NCBI GenBank assembly: GCA_922989275.2
Contig: OV277863.1
Coordinates: 85,165,881-85,229,880 of the forward strand
Length of the DNA stretch: 64,000 nt
Direction: 5' to 3'
From: Gari tellinella
Taxonomy: Eukaryota > Mollusca > Bivalvia > Cardiida > Psammobiidae
How positions within the stretch are numbered: position 1 is the stretch's first letter; every line of letters starts with the position of its first letter. The notes under the pieces are model-generated. The model made no database searches. It had not been told where the DNA came from and was given only the letters and a program-made list of their open reading frames with translations. The position numbers and the translations under genes are program-made. Of the stretch, positions 31,340 through 43,112 are shown piece after piece.

Positions 31340-32230
31340 CAACTTATTGCAAAATGACAGATTGTGCGGATCCTGTTCAGAGGTCTCAATTACGCGTCCT
31401 CTGGTCAGGATATACACTGATTGCTTAAAGAAAAATAAAAACAATCATACTTATACTGTAATACAGTATGGCAGACAGTAATGCAAACAAGTCAGATGAC
31501 TCATTTACGAGTCGCATGGTCAGATTCTTCAATGTGTGTATAGGAAAAGTGTACTCTACATAGTTACCCTGTGATGCAACAGGTAATGCATACCCTGACC
31601 AGAAGATTCATTTGGGAGCACTATGATCCTGGTCTGCACACTACGTATCAGGAAACTATATCCATATGAAATATAAACATACTCTTCATAGTTGCACTGT
31701 GATGCAAATGACCAACAAAGAGTGCTGATACAGATTAGAGGCCTAATTTGCGACACATCTGTCCTGGGTTTGCAATGTTTGCATAGAAAAGTGTACCCTT
31801 CATAGCTGCACTGTAATGCAAGATGACAGAAGGTAAAGAAACATTTACGAGACATCTGATCCAAATCTACACTGTCTGCTTAGGAAAAGTTTACCCTGTA
31901 ACGTAATATACGAGTACATGTTTTAGGTTTGCCAAGTGCAGACTCTGATCAGAGGATCCTTCTGGGAGTACTCTGATCTTGGTCTGCACAGTATTTACTG
32001 TAATACTTTCCGCATATATATTGTATACGCTCATAGTGAATTTTAATGTGAATTGTGATGAGTGCTAGCCTTACACAGAGGCATAAACACGTATACTCTT
32101 CATAGATACACCGAAATGCAAAATGACAGACACTGCATACACACATCAGAGAGTCCTTTATGAGCCGTCTGGTCTATGTTTCCAGTATCGGCAAGGAAAT
32201 GATGTACTATTCATAGTATGACTATTTATA
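31340..32230 (+). repeat. Degenerate tandem array, 'gtgtacycttcatag' type
   Basis: About seven loosely spaced units (100-140 bp) read like catctgatccaaatctacac, tgtctgcttaggaaaagt, cttcatagytgcactgt and aatgcaaaatgacag. The same family occurs at 9480-10270. Short minus frames with Cys-rich translations come from the repeat and are not genes. Confidence 0.65.
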
Positions 32231-32689
32231 TGTTTGTGTGTGTTTTGTTCACATCATGTTTACTCTACTAAGGCGATCTTGTGATGGACGACCACATTCT
32301 GGGGCCGCATATCGGAGATCTGGTGGGATGGGTCTGCCTGATGTGGGATTTGAACGATGCTGAGGGTAACCACTGGCTCTCTCTATTGCCTGGTCCCGTA
32401 TCTGGCTGCTACATATCACTGTAGGTTGATCAACCAATGAATCCCCTAAGCGGTGACCGCTCAATACATGATTGATCTACTTTGTTCTATGTCATTTTTG
32501 CTTTTATTTTATTACATGTACCTAGTTGATTCATGGCAAATACGCCGTATATATAATAACCAAATTTTATTCTTGGTTTGCTAGCTGTTTATATCGCGTG
32601 TTCGAAAATAATTTAATTTCACATTGAGTAGTTAAGGGAGGTAATTGAATAACAAACATATGTGCAGTTGACCGCATGCATGTGAGTTA
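32231..32689. other. Unannotated, one open minus frame
   Basis: A 71-codon minus frame at 32249-32464 lies in a GC-richer patch (gatggacgaccacattctgg; gtgatatgtagcagcc) that looks like decayed coding or transposon DNA. I cannot assign it. Confidence 0.3.
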
Positions 32690-32880
32690 ACTAGATCTAA
32701 TTACATTCTCATTTCCCTCTGGGATTAAAAATTTAAAAGTTTACACTTTGCGACTGGTTTTCAATGCATCGTATACTATCATTAATATTTGACTGTGTCC
32801 CTATTGACATAACTACATGTACTTGTATAAAGCGAATGTGTACTGATAAGCCGCTGGAGTTAGTACTGAATAAAGTATGT
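32690..32880 (+). repeat. Interspersed repeat D, copy 1
   Basis: It reads aaaagtttacactttgcgac, tgcatcg, then tgtactgataagccg and gtactgaataaagtat. The same blocks in the same order occur at 58660-58860. The AATAAA near the 3' end of both copies may reflect a former transcript end. Confidence 0.65.
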
Positions 32881-33289
32881 ATCTATCTATAAAAGTGAAA
32901 TAAGTTGAGAATTACGTTTTGTTGTTGACAGTATTTCCGTATCTATCAAATTGTATGAAATACCGGTAATCAATAGTGGTCGCTTGATACATTATAGACT
33001 GTGAAGAGTAAGCTTGTCCTATGCAATCATTGAAGACCCAGATCAGATGGATAGTGAATAAGCTATACATTCAAGGTTAGCACTGTGTTTCATTTTGCAA
33101 TAAATTGCAGAAAGCTATCATAGAAAGTCATAATTGACTATTGCATTTGTCCATTGAAAGTTTTAGAGATTAATGAGTTTACATTGGAACCTGCTATATT
33201 CTTTCAGGAACATAAAAGTTACTAAATATGAATACAGAGGATGCAGTGAAAAAACAAGACAGAATTTTATCATGTACAGATTCTGTTCA

Positions 33290-34455
33290 ATCATCTTTTT
33301 GCTAGAAAAAAGTATTTATAATAACGCTTATGACGTTTTTAGACATTGTTCTTATGACTGTTTTTGACACTTATACAGTGATAGGAACAATGTCTAAAAC
33401 GTCATAAAAAGATTCTAATAAGTCTTTTGTATTATTTTGTTTCTGTTCCTTTCTTGAAGTTTCCATAATATTCATGGGACAATATTGGTGACCTTGACCT
33501 TTGCTCTTGATCCTATTGAACGTTGGAATATGAGGTCGGGTCGGGTCGGTATTTAAGGCGTCCATTTCATTGCTTCATTGCCATTTTTAGCATAGTCCAT
33601 TACAGTGATGCATATATCTGGTGTAGACCATTGACCAAAACTGACCGTGGTTACACATGTAACTGCGTCTAGAACACTATGGTGAAGCTAATCAGACATG
33701 TGATGATGTGAAGCAGACATGTTTATGAGTAGAACTCAATATTCTTATATCTTTACCAATCGAAGTTATGTGTGTGTTAGTTTCATTACATGTGTTTACC
33801 ATACTTAGTTTTATCACATATATGTGATATGCCAGCGTCATGAATCCTGCACGGAGCTAAGACATGCACGGTGACAGCTCAAATGAATTGGACAACTATT
33901 GCCATGAAATAATTGGAAGCAGCCACAAAGCTTAATAAGTTGACTATACTGATCAGCTGGAAAGCTGTTTTGGTTACATATGTTCCACTTATAAAGTTTT
34001 TAAATCAGTCGTGGTTAAAAGTTGTATAGTAACCCATGTTAATATGCAATAATATTATTTGGGGTCCGCTGGACCCCAACCATATTTTTGTCATTTTCTT
34101 CCAAATATTTACATAGTTCTGTAAAAGATACACCATTGATGAAACAAAAGGTATATTACATATGTCCACACCTACCCATATGTACATTTTCTGCACAAGT
34201 TATTAGATAAAATTCGATTTTACAGCAAACAACTTAGTTTTGTGTGTTACTATGGTCACTGGTTCTCATGGTAACAATGAGAGCAACGTTTGGTTTTATC
34301 ACTACCATATAGCATAAACACACTAATTTATAATGCGGCATCAGTTATGTCACAAATGCCTATCTTGACTTAGAAAAATCATAAAAATGAACTATAGGGT
34401 CCAACGGACCCCACAAGTCTCAAGACTGAAGTTTTTTGCAAGGTCCGGATGAGGG
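33290..34455 (+). mobile_element. piggyBac-like TTAA element C1, left end missing
   Basis: It aligns with 37250-40360 apart from the insertion in the latter, and ends aaggtccggatgaggg followed by TAAA (from TTAA). The left CCCTCATCCGG end is absent. It contains the palindrome ggggtcc-gct-ggacccc at about 34062. A hairpin not seen in C2 (gacattgttc / gaacaatgtc, about 33332-33412) lies near its left edge. At about 33733 it holds the uninserted site gagTAgaact that is occupied in C2. No transposase frame is visible. Confidence 0.75.
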
Positions 34456-34523
34456 TAAATAACATCATACATCTGTCAATCAATTATTATATCATAATTT
34501 ATGCTCGTTTCAAACTGCTGGTG

Positions 34524-34608
34524 GCAGCTTAATGCAGGACGCAAAGAATGTAAAAATGACCAATATAAATATTCTGTATACATGTACTTGTATCCTGCAT
34601 TAAGCTGC
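34524..34608. repeat. Inverted repeat, 16-bp perfect arms
   Basis: GCAGCTTAATGCAGGA (34524-34539) pairs exactly with TCCTGCATTAAGCTGC (34593-34608). It is related to the agcagg / cttaatgca palindromes of the TTAA MITEs, but no outer terminal repeats were found. Confidence 0.75.
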
Positions 34609-35541
34609 AAACAGTTTTAAGCAGCAGAGGCATCAAGGAATTTTATGTAGCTATAACAAATAGAACATACACAAATAAGCACATAAGGCACAAAACTAGG
34701 TTACCACTGAAATATACGACTGTATATCTGTATATACACCACGCTATTATTGTTCAAAGTTTATAATGAGGTATTCTATTCAAATTTTTAACAATCACTT
34801 TTAATTATTCTAAATTTATTTTGAACATTTAGTGGTTTGTTTTTATTACATTGATATCCAATACCGGTATCTGATTCTATAATATTACTGCATTTCATAT
34901 CTAAAACACGGCTGAATATACAAATTGTGTAAATCTTACGGAACTGCATATATTAAGCGGAACCAATATATTCAGGTTCGGCATTTTTGTATTATCACTC
35001 CAAATATGAATTAAAGAGTTATATTTCCCCAAATACTTTCTTTTTGGTACATGTCATAACTAAACACGGTTTGATAAACGTTTTTGTCAAAAAACATTAC
35101 ACAAAGCCATTTTAAGGAGAACAACATGATAAACTGAAATATTAGGGGTAGTGGCTTTTATACCCCCTGAAATTACAAAATTGCATTTATTTCAGCATTA
35201 AGACTTCTGGCGGTTTTAAAACTGTTCCAGTGTGTAACTAAAATGTTATAAACCATATATATACCATAATCGTCCAATTAAAATATTTTGTATGCATAAA
35301 GAGGAACTCCAAATATTTTTCGGTACGGCAATTGTCGGTTCGGTTCGTCAAAGTTCGGCACGGGTAGTGGCTCTTATACCCCTTCAGAAACCAAGGATAT
35401 GCGGAGATAACATAAATTGAATTTACTTATCTGACATTAAACAATCCGTTTAATGTTTTACATTTCCAGTAAAACAAAATTGTCAGGAGTGTTCATGTTC
35501 AGTTGTGACTTTTGATCGATCTATGCATATTTGATAAGCTA
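34609..35541. other. Mostly unannotated, one short direct repeat
   Basis: ggtagtggcttttatacccc (35149) recurs as ggtagtggctcttatacccc (35362). Nothing else is supported. Confidence 0.5.
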
Positions 35542-36034
35542 GTGGCTAGAATAACCGAAAAGCAAAAGAGCACCCGAAAAACAAAATGCACTGTAAATTC
35601 GTAGAAAAGTGTTGGACTCTTTAGAAATCGAAACCTTGCCTTCTGGACGTCAGTCATATAGCAATTCGGGCAATGTGTGGTCATGGAAAGGACGTCTTAT
35701 TTTATGTGTATATCAAATTCTACAGAGTCAAATTTGAAATTGTTAATGTTCGTATAATAGATTTAAACTGCTGTACAGATTGCCTTTTGGACATCAATCA
35801 TGCAGCAACCATTTTGGACATCTTTCATACATCGTATTGATCTTTTGGGGAAAAATTTCACTTATAGATAGTAAAATTTATCAACATATATCTTTTCCTT
35901 TATGTTACTACGTTTACCAACACTAATACTTAAAAAACGAATGGTTTCTGCTATTAAAGAATTCGGAGTGCATTTTGCTGTTCGGATGTCTTTTGCTTTT
36001 CGGATGCATTTTGCCTTTTGGTTATTCTAGCCAC
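35542..36034. mobile_element. 493-bp TIR MITE (GTGGCTAGAATAACC)
   Basis: The left GTGGCTAGAATAACCgaaaa and right reverse complement GTGGCTAGAATAACCaaaag extend inward through repeated aaaagcaaaa-gca-ccgaaaa blocks for about 60 bases each. The interior contains ccttctggacgtcagtcata and two similar tttggacatc blocks. No coding frame. Confidence 0.8.
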
Positions 36035-36321
36035 CGATTCATACGACGTGACCGAGATTAATAAGCTTCAAACAGGGGACATTTCAAAGGTAACTATACA
36101 CGTCTAGCGTTTGACAAAAAGTATGTACCAAAACAAACTCAAATAACGGTAAATCACTTTTGAAAAACAGATTGTAAGACACTATCAATTATTATTTCGA
36201 AAAGTGAATCGAAATGGTAAGTATAGATGTTTTTCTGCAGAAGAAAAATATGCGAAATCCATGGCTTCACAACTGAAGACTTCAAATAACGCTGAACATA
36301 TTCCCCGAATTTAGGATCAGT

Positions 36322-36441
36322 GCACAGGTCTTTGACCCATTAAAGATTTAAAAATATATACTCTACCGTATAAATAGAGAGAGTCCCTCTATATACGGTA
36401 CAGTAAATGAAAAGCTTTTTTATTGGGTCAGATACCTGTGG
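36322..36441. mobile_element. 120-bp foldback element
   Basis: gcacaggtctttgacccatt and, reverse complemented from the right, ccacaggtatctgacccaat form the outer arms. ctaccgtataaatagagaga and ctgtaccgtatatagaggga form the inner arms. Almost the whole unit folds on itself. Confidence 0.7.
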
Positions 36442-37196
36442 GTCAGTGTCTTTGTACCGCGGAGTGATTGATGCAATTGGGATTTTTTTACGTTGTTCGG
36501 ATTAACACAGGTTTGACCGAGAAACCTGTACCAAACGACAACAATTTGAGAACTTAAATCGTGCCACTAGTACTGCTTATCGCAGGAAATAAAAATTGCA
36601 GAAACCTCGCATTAGACTTTTCTATACAATACCTGCCCACTTCAAGCTGGCGTTAATCATAAATAGAACAGACATATCGTATTTTCAGTGGTTGCATACA
36701 TTTTATACAGGTTTGACTGATAAAAATACCTGCTTGCCGAGAAATAGGTAATTCTTTTTTGTCCGTGGCACTAAGGCGTTGTCTAACGACAAACGCCACT
36801 AAAAAGGGGTACCTGTGAAGGGTCTGAGCCGGTACTGCGGCTGCCTTTGCGCCATTATGTTAGCATCGCTCAATTTTGTAGGCAAGATGGCTCAATGGTC
36901 AGGGAAGTGAATGTTCAGTCCGTTGAAGGGTCATTCGGACTAAAAATAGACTATAACTGGGTACTTTACTCCTTTTTTTAACATTGGAACAATCCTAATA
37001 AAGTATTTTTGGATAAAAAAATAAAGTCTTTTTTTTTCTATACCACATATCCTGAAATACACAGTAATTACTACATTTGAAAATATTTTTTGAGCACGGT
37101 TATTGTTTTTGTGTATTCATTGTGTTATTTATAGAACTTAATGTACATGACGTTTTATCAATTTTTGTTTGGTTGTTTGTTTTGAACTCAGACCAA
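36442..37196. other. Unannotated, small palindromes
   Basis: acaggtttgac motifs recur at about 36509 and 36710, and a stem (ggcgttgtc / gacaaacgcc) lies at about 36776-36797. No gene is supported. Confidence 0.4.
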
Positions 37197-38184
37197 TTAA
37201 CCCTCATCCGGACCTTTGGGGTCCATTTGACCCCAGCGTCTTTATTTTTTGCTAGAAAAATATATTCAGCCTAATGACGCTTATGGTGTTTTTTGACATT
37301 GTTCCTATGGCTGTTTTTGACACTTGTGTGAAATACATACAAAATAGGTCAATTCGCATAGATTTTATTTTCAAAACACGTCTGGGGTCCAGCCGGACCC
37401 CAGAATTCTAAAGGTTAGATTAATGTATTTCAGGCCATTTTAAAACCGTTCCTTGTTGTTTACAACTACAACAATGGCATTTATTGAATACTTGATAACC
37501 CCGACAATACTGTTCCTCAATTATACATATCAAAATATATCGTTCACGATCTTGTAATTGAGTTATTACCCTTGGATATTATAACCCCGGAGCGAAAACC
37601 GAGAGTCTAAGAGATTCACACTGTATGGAACGAATACAATTCTATCTGACCTCAAATTATGCAAATGATTTCAAGATTCAAATAAGTGAACTGTATTATT
37701 TTTGTTTTTGTTCCTTTCTGGAAGTTTCTATAGCAGTCATGGACCTAGATTGGTGACCTTGAACTTTGTCCTTGACCCTATTGAACGTTGACCAACTAGG
37801 TCTGGTCAGTCGGTATTTAGGGCGTCTATTTCAATGCTTCATGGTCATTTTTCAGTATATCAGATTCAACTTTATAGCTACAGGGGAAGAAAGACATACA
37901 ACAGACAAACATGCTCCAATTAAGATGTATGGCAAACGCTTGTTTTCAGCAGTGGCTTAACCTAATGTTTGATACAATTTCTTGTTATTTCATTCATGAA
38001 TCAAAATTAATGTAATAGATGATGGTCGCAGGAAACCTCAAATCATAGTTCATTACAGTGATACAAATATCTGATGTAGACAATTGACCAACACGGACCG
38101 TGGTTACACCAGTAACTACGTCTAGAACACTATCATGTAGCCCATCAGAACTGTGATGATGTGAAGCAGACATAGTTATGAGTA

Positions 38185-39583
38185 CGAGGGGTGTTCAAAT
38201 AGTTTTGATACTGGATCAATAACTTCAATATAATGAGTGCAAAATGCATGTGTGATATATCATTTTAAAGAGAAATTCTTCGTCTACACGATGGTATAAT
38301 GCACGATAAGATCACATAACTCGATGAGTCACAACATGAACCTAAATGACCCCTACTCGAGGACACTGGCACATAGCACTTTTCAGACATTACTTTTTGA
38401 CGTAATAACTTCTTCAAGAGTACAACTTCCAGATTCGTTTTGGAAATATACCAGTTTATGTCTAAATTTTAATGTTAATTAAATTTTATTTCTATTGAAA
38501 GGGTTAACTGTCTAAAATCTCGTTTTTTCAATATCAACATTTCGTATTTTGCTAATGACGAAAGTGGACATGTTTTTTCGAACGCTATGATAGTGTTCTA
38601 GATCAGTAAAGCTACATTTTGATTTTAGAACATGAAACCATTTTTCAATGACTTCAATTATAGCCTGGTTTAAAAATAAAAAAGAGTTTGTAGTTTCTCT
38701 AACTACTTTTACACATAACAGGAGATCAAATTTTTATTATATTTTCAGTACGTGTTTAAAATTAGCTCTTTTTTACATTTTATGTAATAATAACATTTAA
38801 ATTCTGAATAAGGGGATATCCTTTGAAAGCACAGAAAACAAAGCAAATACTGAAAATTGCAGACTCGGTTTAATTGAGTCTGTTCATGAGCAATACTGAA
38901 ATATGCAACAGTGCTCACGCCCCCTAGCACCAGCTTAATCGGAATTCAACTTTCGGCTGTAAATGCGCCGAAATCAATGATTCCCAAGGACCAGAAAGTA
39001 TAACAACACTGAGAATGAAGTACGGGGCGACTTTTTACAGCCGCCACACAAGCACTTAATAGCTGCTGTTGTGAAATATATAAATTCTGAATAAGGGGAG
39101 ATCCTTTGAAAGCACTGAAAACAAAGCAAATACTGAAAATTGCAGACTCGGTTTAATTGAGTCTGTTCATGAGCAATACTGAAATATGCAACAGTGCTCA
39201 CGCCCAGCTTAAGCCGAATTCAACTGTCGGCTGTAAATGCGCTGAAATCAATGATTCAAAACTGTGTAGTGTTTGCATAATTGTCTAATGGTATTTGACA
39301 GACAATTTCACAAACTTATTCAAAATAATAAAGCCGTAATAATAATAAAAGTATCAAATTGTGTTTAGAAAATTAACTCAAATATACACAAGAAAGGTCC
39401 AGTGTCCTCGAGGAGTGGTCATTTAGGTTTATGTTGGAGCTGATCGAGTAATGCGATCTTATCGTGCATGATATCACTGTGTTAGCAAAGAATGGATCTT
39501 TAAAATGATATATCATACGTGCATTTTGCACGTATAATAATGAAGTTATCGATCCAGTATCAGAACTTTTTGAACTACCCTCG
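38185..39583. mobile_element. 1.4-kb mariner-like element with 185-bp TIRs
   Basis: TA (38183-38184, 39584-39585) flanks ends reading CGAGGGGTGTTCAAATAG and, reverse complemented, CGAGGGTAGTTCAAAAAG. Similarity between the arms continues for 185 bases on each side (38185-38369, 39399-39583) through gatactggatc, gatatatcattttaaaga, gcacgataagatc and tcgaggacactgg. C1 (about 33733) has the unoccupied site with a single TA. The TA target and TACGAGG start fit mariner. The 1-kb interior has no transposase; it contains the direct duplication 38799-39257. Confidence 0.85.
38799..39257 (+). repeat. Direct duplication, about 180 bp, near identical
   Basis: 38799-38983 and 39082-39257 are almost identical (aaattctgaataagggga, aaatactgaaaattgcagac, ggtttaattgagtctgttca, aatgcgc-gaaatcaatga). 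The second copy lacks about 8 bases (ctagcacc). The spacer is about 100 bp. The similarity is much higher than between this element's own arms, so the duplication is younger. Matching minus frames in both copies follow from the duplication and have no known domain. Confidence 0.85.
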
Positions 39584-40364
39584 TAGTACACAAGACATTG
39601 TGTTAAGCAATAGATTATTCAAAACTCTTATATTTTTACCATTATAAGGTATGTGTGTGTTACTTTCATTACATGTGTTTACCATACTTAGTTTTATCAC
39701 ATATATTTGACATGCCACTGTCTCAGTGTCGGCGTCATGAATCCTGCACGCAGCTAAGACATGCACGGTGATAGGTCAAATAAATTGGACAATTATTGCC
39801 ATGAAATAATTGGAAGCAGAAACAAAGCTTAACAAATTGATGATATTGATCAGCTTGGACGCTGCTTTAGTTACATATGTTCCATTAATAAGGTTTTTAA
39901 ATCAGTCGTGGTTAAAAGTTGTATAGTAAACCATGTTAATATGCGTAAATATTAGTTGGGGTCCACTGGACCCCAACCATATTTTTGTCATTTTCTTCCA
40001 AAATTTTCCATAGTTCTGTAAAAGATACACTTTTAATGTAACAAAAGGTATATCTAGTCATAAATATGTCCACATTTCCCCATCTGTAAATTTTCTGCAC
40101 AAGTTATTTGGTAAAATTCGATTTTACAGCAAAAAACTAAGTTTTTTTGTGTTACTATGGTCACTGGTTGCCATGGTAACAGTGAGCGCAACGTTTCGGT
40201 TTTATCACTACCATATAGCATCAACACACCGGTTTATAATGCGGCATCAGTTATGTCACAAATGCTTATTTTGAGTTAGGAAAATAACAAAAATGCACAA
40301 TGGAGTCCAATGGGCCCCAAAAGTCTCAAAACGGAAGTTTTCGCAAGGTCCGGATGAGGGTTAA

Positions 40365-41300
40365 GACATCAATTTGTTATCAATACACTTCATAGAGATA
40401 AATTAGAAAGCAATTTGCATCATACTTTCGACAAGCAAAGATATTACTTTTACCATACATATCAGATCTAATATGATCCCGCCTGTAATTGAATACTATA
40501 ACTACCAAAATAAATATTGATCGTGCATACACTTGTAAACACTATCGGACTAAATGCGTATTCACTATCTTAACTCCTTTGTAGGTAAGAAGTCATGTAT
40601 ATGTTGTACATGTATAAAGAGGGTTCAGATATGTGACGTTTGAGATATTTTAGCCTACGATTCCTGAAATATTTTTCAAGTGAAAATGAGTAATATGTGT
40701 GTCTATCTGTCACACAAATGACAAACAGTTGAGGAGTTTATTTAATGTAGTCATCAACATAGTTTTAATGTGGATTTATTATAATGCAAAAAACCTATAT
40801 ATCTTCACACAAATAATGCAACCGTTGCACATTTTAAGATTTACTGCAACGTTTTACTAAAATGTTAAGTTGAATGACCAGAGAATACCAGAGTATTTCG
40901 TTTTGAAGATGGTTATCCAGCCTTAAGGCAGATATATATCCATATCATTTATATAACTATTGATTTAAGAAATGTATTGAATAATGAATTAAACTGAATG
41001 TATTGCTCTTAAAACAACTGCAATTGTTAGTAAAATGTTGTTCAAACTGAAAACAAACCACGGTCTCCCGCGTCTGCAAAATCGATACATAACGTTTGGG
41101 TCCAGATGCAAAGTTAATCCCGTTGTACATTCGTTGCTCTTTTGATTTTGTCAGTAAAGTTTATGTAAATACTTACAATAAACTACAAAACACATGTTCA
41201 TCAAACATTTGTATCAACATTGTAACCGTTTATCATCCGTTTGTATAAGTAGGTTTGTTGATGTCTGCAAAGCGTCTGTATAAACTCGAACGTGATGTTC
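40365..41300. other. Unannotated AT-rich stretch
   Basis: No supported gene, RNA or repeat. Confidence 0.4.
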
Positions 41301-41308
41301 ATTTATAG

Positions 41309-42769
41309 GTAGTCTACCCGTAATGGTCAACCATCAAAACTTCAACAAACCATATATGTTTCTAAAGGTAAACACCTAATAGACCCATTTACAAACTTTT
41401 ATGAACAGTAAATAAGGTCTAAGAAAAAAACAGACAAATCTGTACCTGTTACCCCTCTTTGACAGTTTGACCGGAAAATCAACCGACCCCTGTTATCTTA
41501 AAACGCATTTTTTCAGACAGGTTTTGTATTTTTTAACAAAAAAAGCCATCATAGAATACAAAAGGGTGTAACATTTAATAAAACAACAACAGTAATGCTG
41601 ATTATTACAATTTGTATAGCAAAATCTACATGATAATTCCAACTTTCAAAAATATGACTGCCGATCATTTACAATTTTTAAAATGCAAGTATTTTTTCGT
41701 GCGAGATTACATGTGTTCTATATCAAAAGCATACATTTGGAGTTTAAACAAATTATTTTTGACATCTAAGTAAGAATCTGATAAAAATATCAGAAAAGGT
41801 TCGCCATCAAAAAATGAACTATACATGTATCAAAAAACCAACAACACATCACTTATGTAGTATACAAAATTAATACACTAATTACTTTCTTTACAATAAA
41901 TTATAAGCAGGGCTCCCGATAAGGAGGTACATTGTATTTCAAAAACTAAAATCTTTAAAGGGAGGTAATTAGATATTTTTTCTGCATTACAAGCTATGGT
42001 GAAATACTAATTAGAATCGCGAGTAGTAACACCATGGGATTTGGGACTGAAATCAGTGAGAACATGTTGGATTTGTTCAATTTTCTCCTTCTTATCTAGA
42101 GCCCTGTCCGATTGTGTTTTCATTTATTGGGCCGATTTATCAAGGGGTCCTGTTTAGTTTTGGGCCGATTTGACCCGTTACCGTTTTCTCCTTAGACCAC
42201 ACAATTCACTTATCCACAATCAGGGTATTCTCATTTAAAATGCAAATGACCACAAAAACCTTTCTGGAGTAACATAATGTTTGCTTAGATAGAGCTACGG
42301 GTCACATGAATTATGAAATACGATTGACTGCAGTTGAAACCGAAACTAGATCAAAACTTCTCAAATTCTACGATTCTCTTACCGATTTTCGCATTTTGGT
42401 TGAATAAGATGTTTTCTAATTGATTTGTCAGTTGGTACTGTATAGCCGTGTTATTCTAACGACCTACATCGGTTGCTGGTTACGCCGATGTATGCCTATG
42501 ATTTCGAGAAAAAACTTATACCCAGGTAGCGAAAATCCATTATCATCATACACCGGAAGTTGACAAAGGTTGGAAATTATTTTGCAAATAATTTAGATAT
42601 CATTTCTTCTTTTATAAACATATTACGAGTATATCTGATACAATATTAAGGAATAAATAAAAAAGATAAAAAGATAATACTTTGCTCTAGGAATGGACGT
42701 GGCCGAATGATAACAACGATGTTCCGATGTCAGATGAATTTCAAAATGGCGCATTACGGTTATCTTACC
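41309..42769 (+). mobile_element. TTAA element B, complete relative of element A
   Basis: The left end GGTAGTCTACCCGTAATG (preceded by TATA, probably mutated TTAA) and the right end, reverse complemented ggtaagataaccgtaatg, are followed by TTAA (42770-42773). It aligns with element A on both sides of that element's interruption. At about 42196-42220, ttagaccacacaattcactt runs directly into atccacaatcag with no insertion, giving the empty site for the 11.4-kb element. It includes the hAT-like hairpin unit (about 41912-42106). No transposase frame. Confidence 0.85.
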
Positions 42770-43112
42770 TTAATTTACAACTCTGTGGTGTACACTTGCT
42801 ACCAAATAAACACTGATCAACTAAAAGTACAATAGGATACACTTATCTAGATAGCACTTACATTTTACTTGAAAGTGGTGAGTTGAAGTTGAGTTTGAAG
42901 AACCTTAAAATGAGTATTTCAGGGTCAGATGTGTTATAACATTTCCTTGTTTTCTTTTATACTTCACCAACCTAAGGATGACCTAGTGTATGCTGAAATG
43001 TCGGTTTTAGGAAAAAGCAGTCTATACCAGAAGCCCAAATCTTGAAAGGTTCTACATTTTGACTGTTACACAAGAGTCATGTTTTCGTTAAAATGCGTTA
43101 TTAGAACATTAA

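Larger units (their letters stand above)
37201..40360 (+). mobile_element. piggyBac-like TTAA element C2
   Basis: TTAA flanks both ends exactly (37197-37200, 40361-40364). The ends are CCCTCATCCGGACCTT and its inverted copy AAGGTCCGGATGAGGG. CCC ends with TTAA duplication are the hallmark of piggyBac-type elements. Near the ends lie palindromic motifs of the type ggggtcc-n3/5-ggacccc at about 37219, 37383, 39958 and, more decayed, 40303, which are good candidates for subterminal binding sites. Excluding the nested insertion 38185-39583, length is about 1.76 kb. No transposase frame survives. Confidence 0.85.

Noticed and set aside
31556..32146. Cys-rich minus frames as possible small secreted peptides
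   Set aside because: The cysteines come from the repeated tgca/gtgtac blocks of the degenerate tandem array.
32249..32464. 71-codon minus frame as a Tc1-like transposase piece
   Set aside because: A weak impression of a DNA-binding region only; no Tc1 landmark (EHVWD, DDE blocks) could be found in any frame nearby.
34524..34608. CRISPR-like or bacterial hairpin
   Set aside because: It is a single inverted repeat, not a spaced direct-repeat array, in clearly eukaryotic repeat DNA; it fits the palindromic MITE family.
38745..39201. Two similar minus frames (STVAYFSIAHEQTQ) as a duplicated gene
   Set aside because: They are explained by the direct duplication 38799-39257 inside a TIR element; no domain, start context or splicing signal supports coding.
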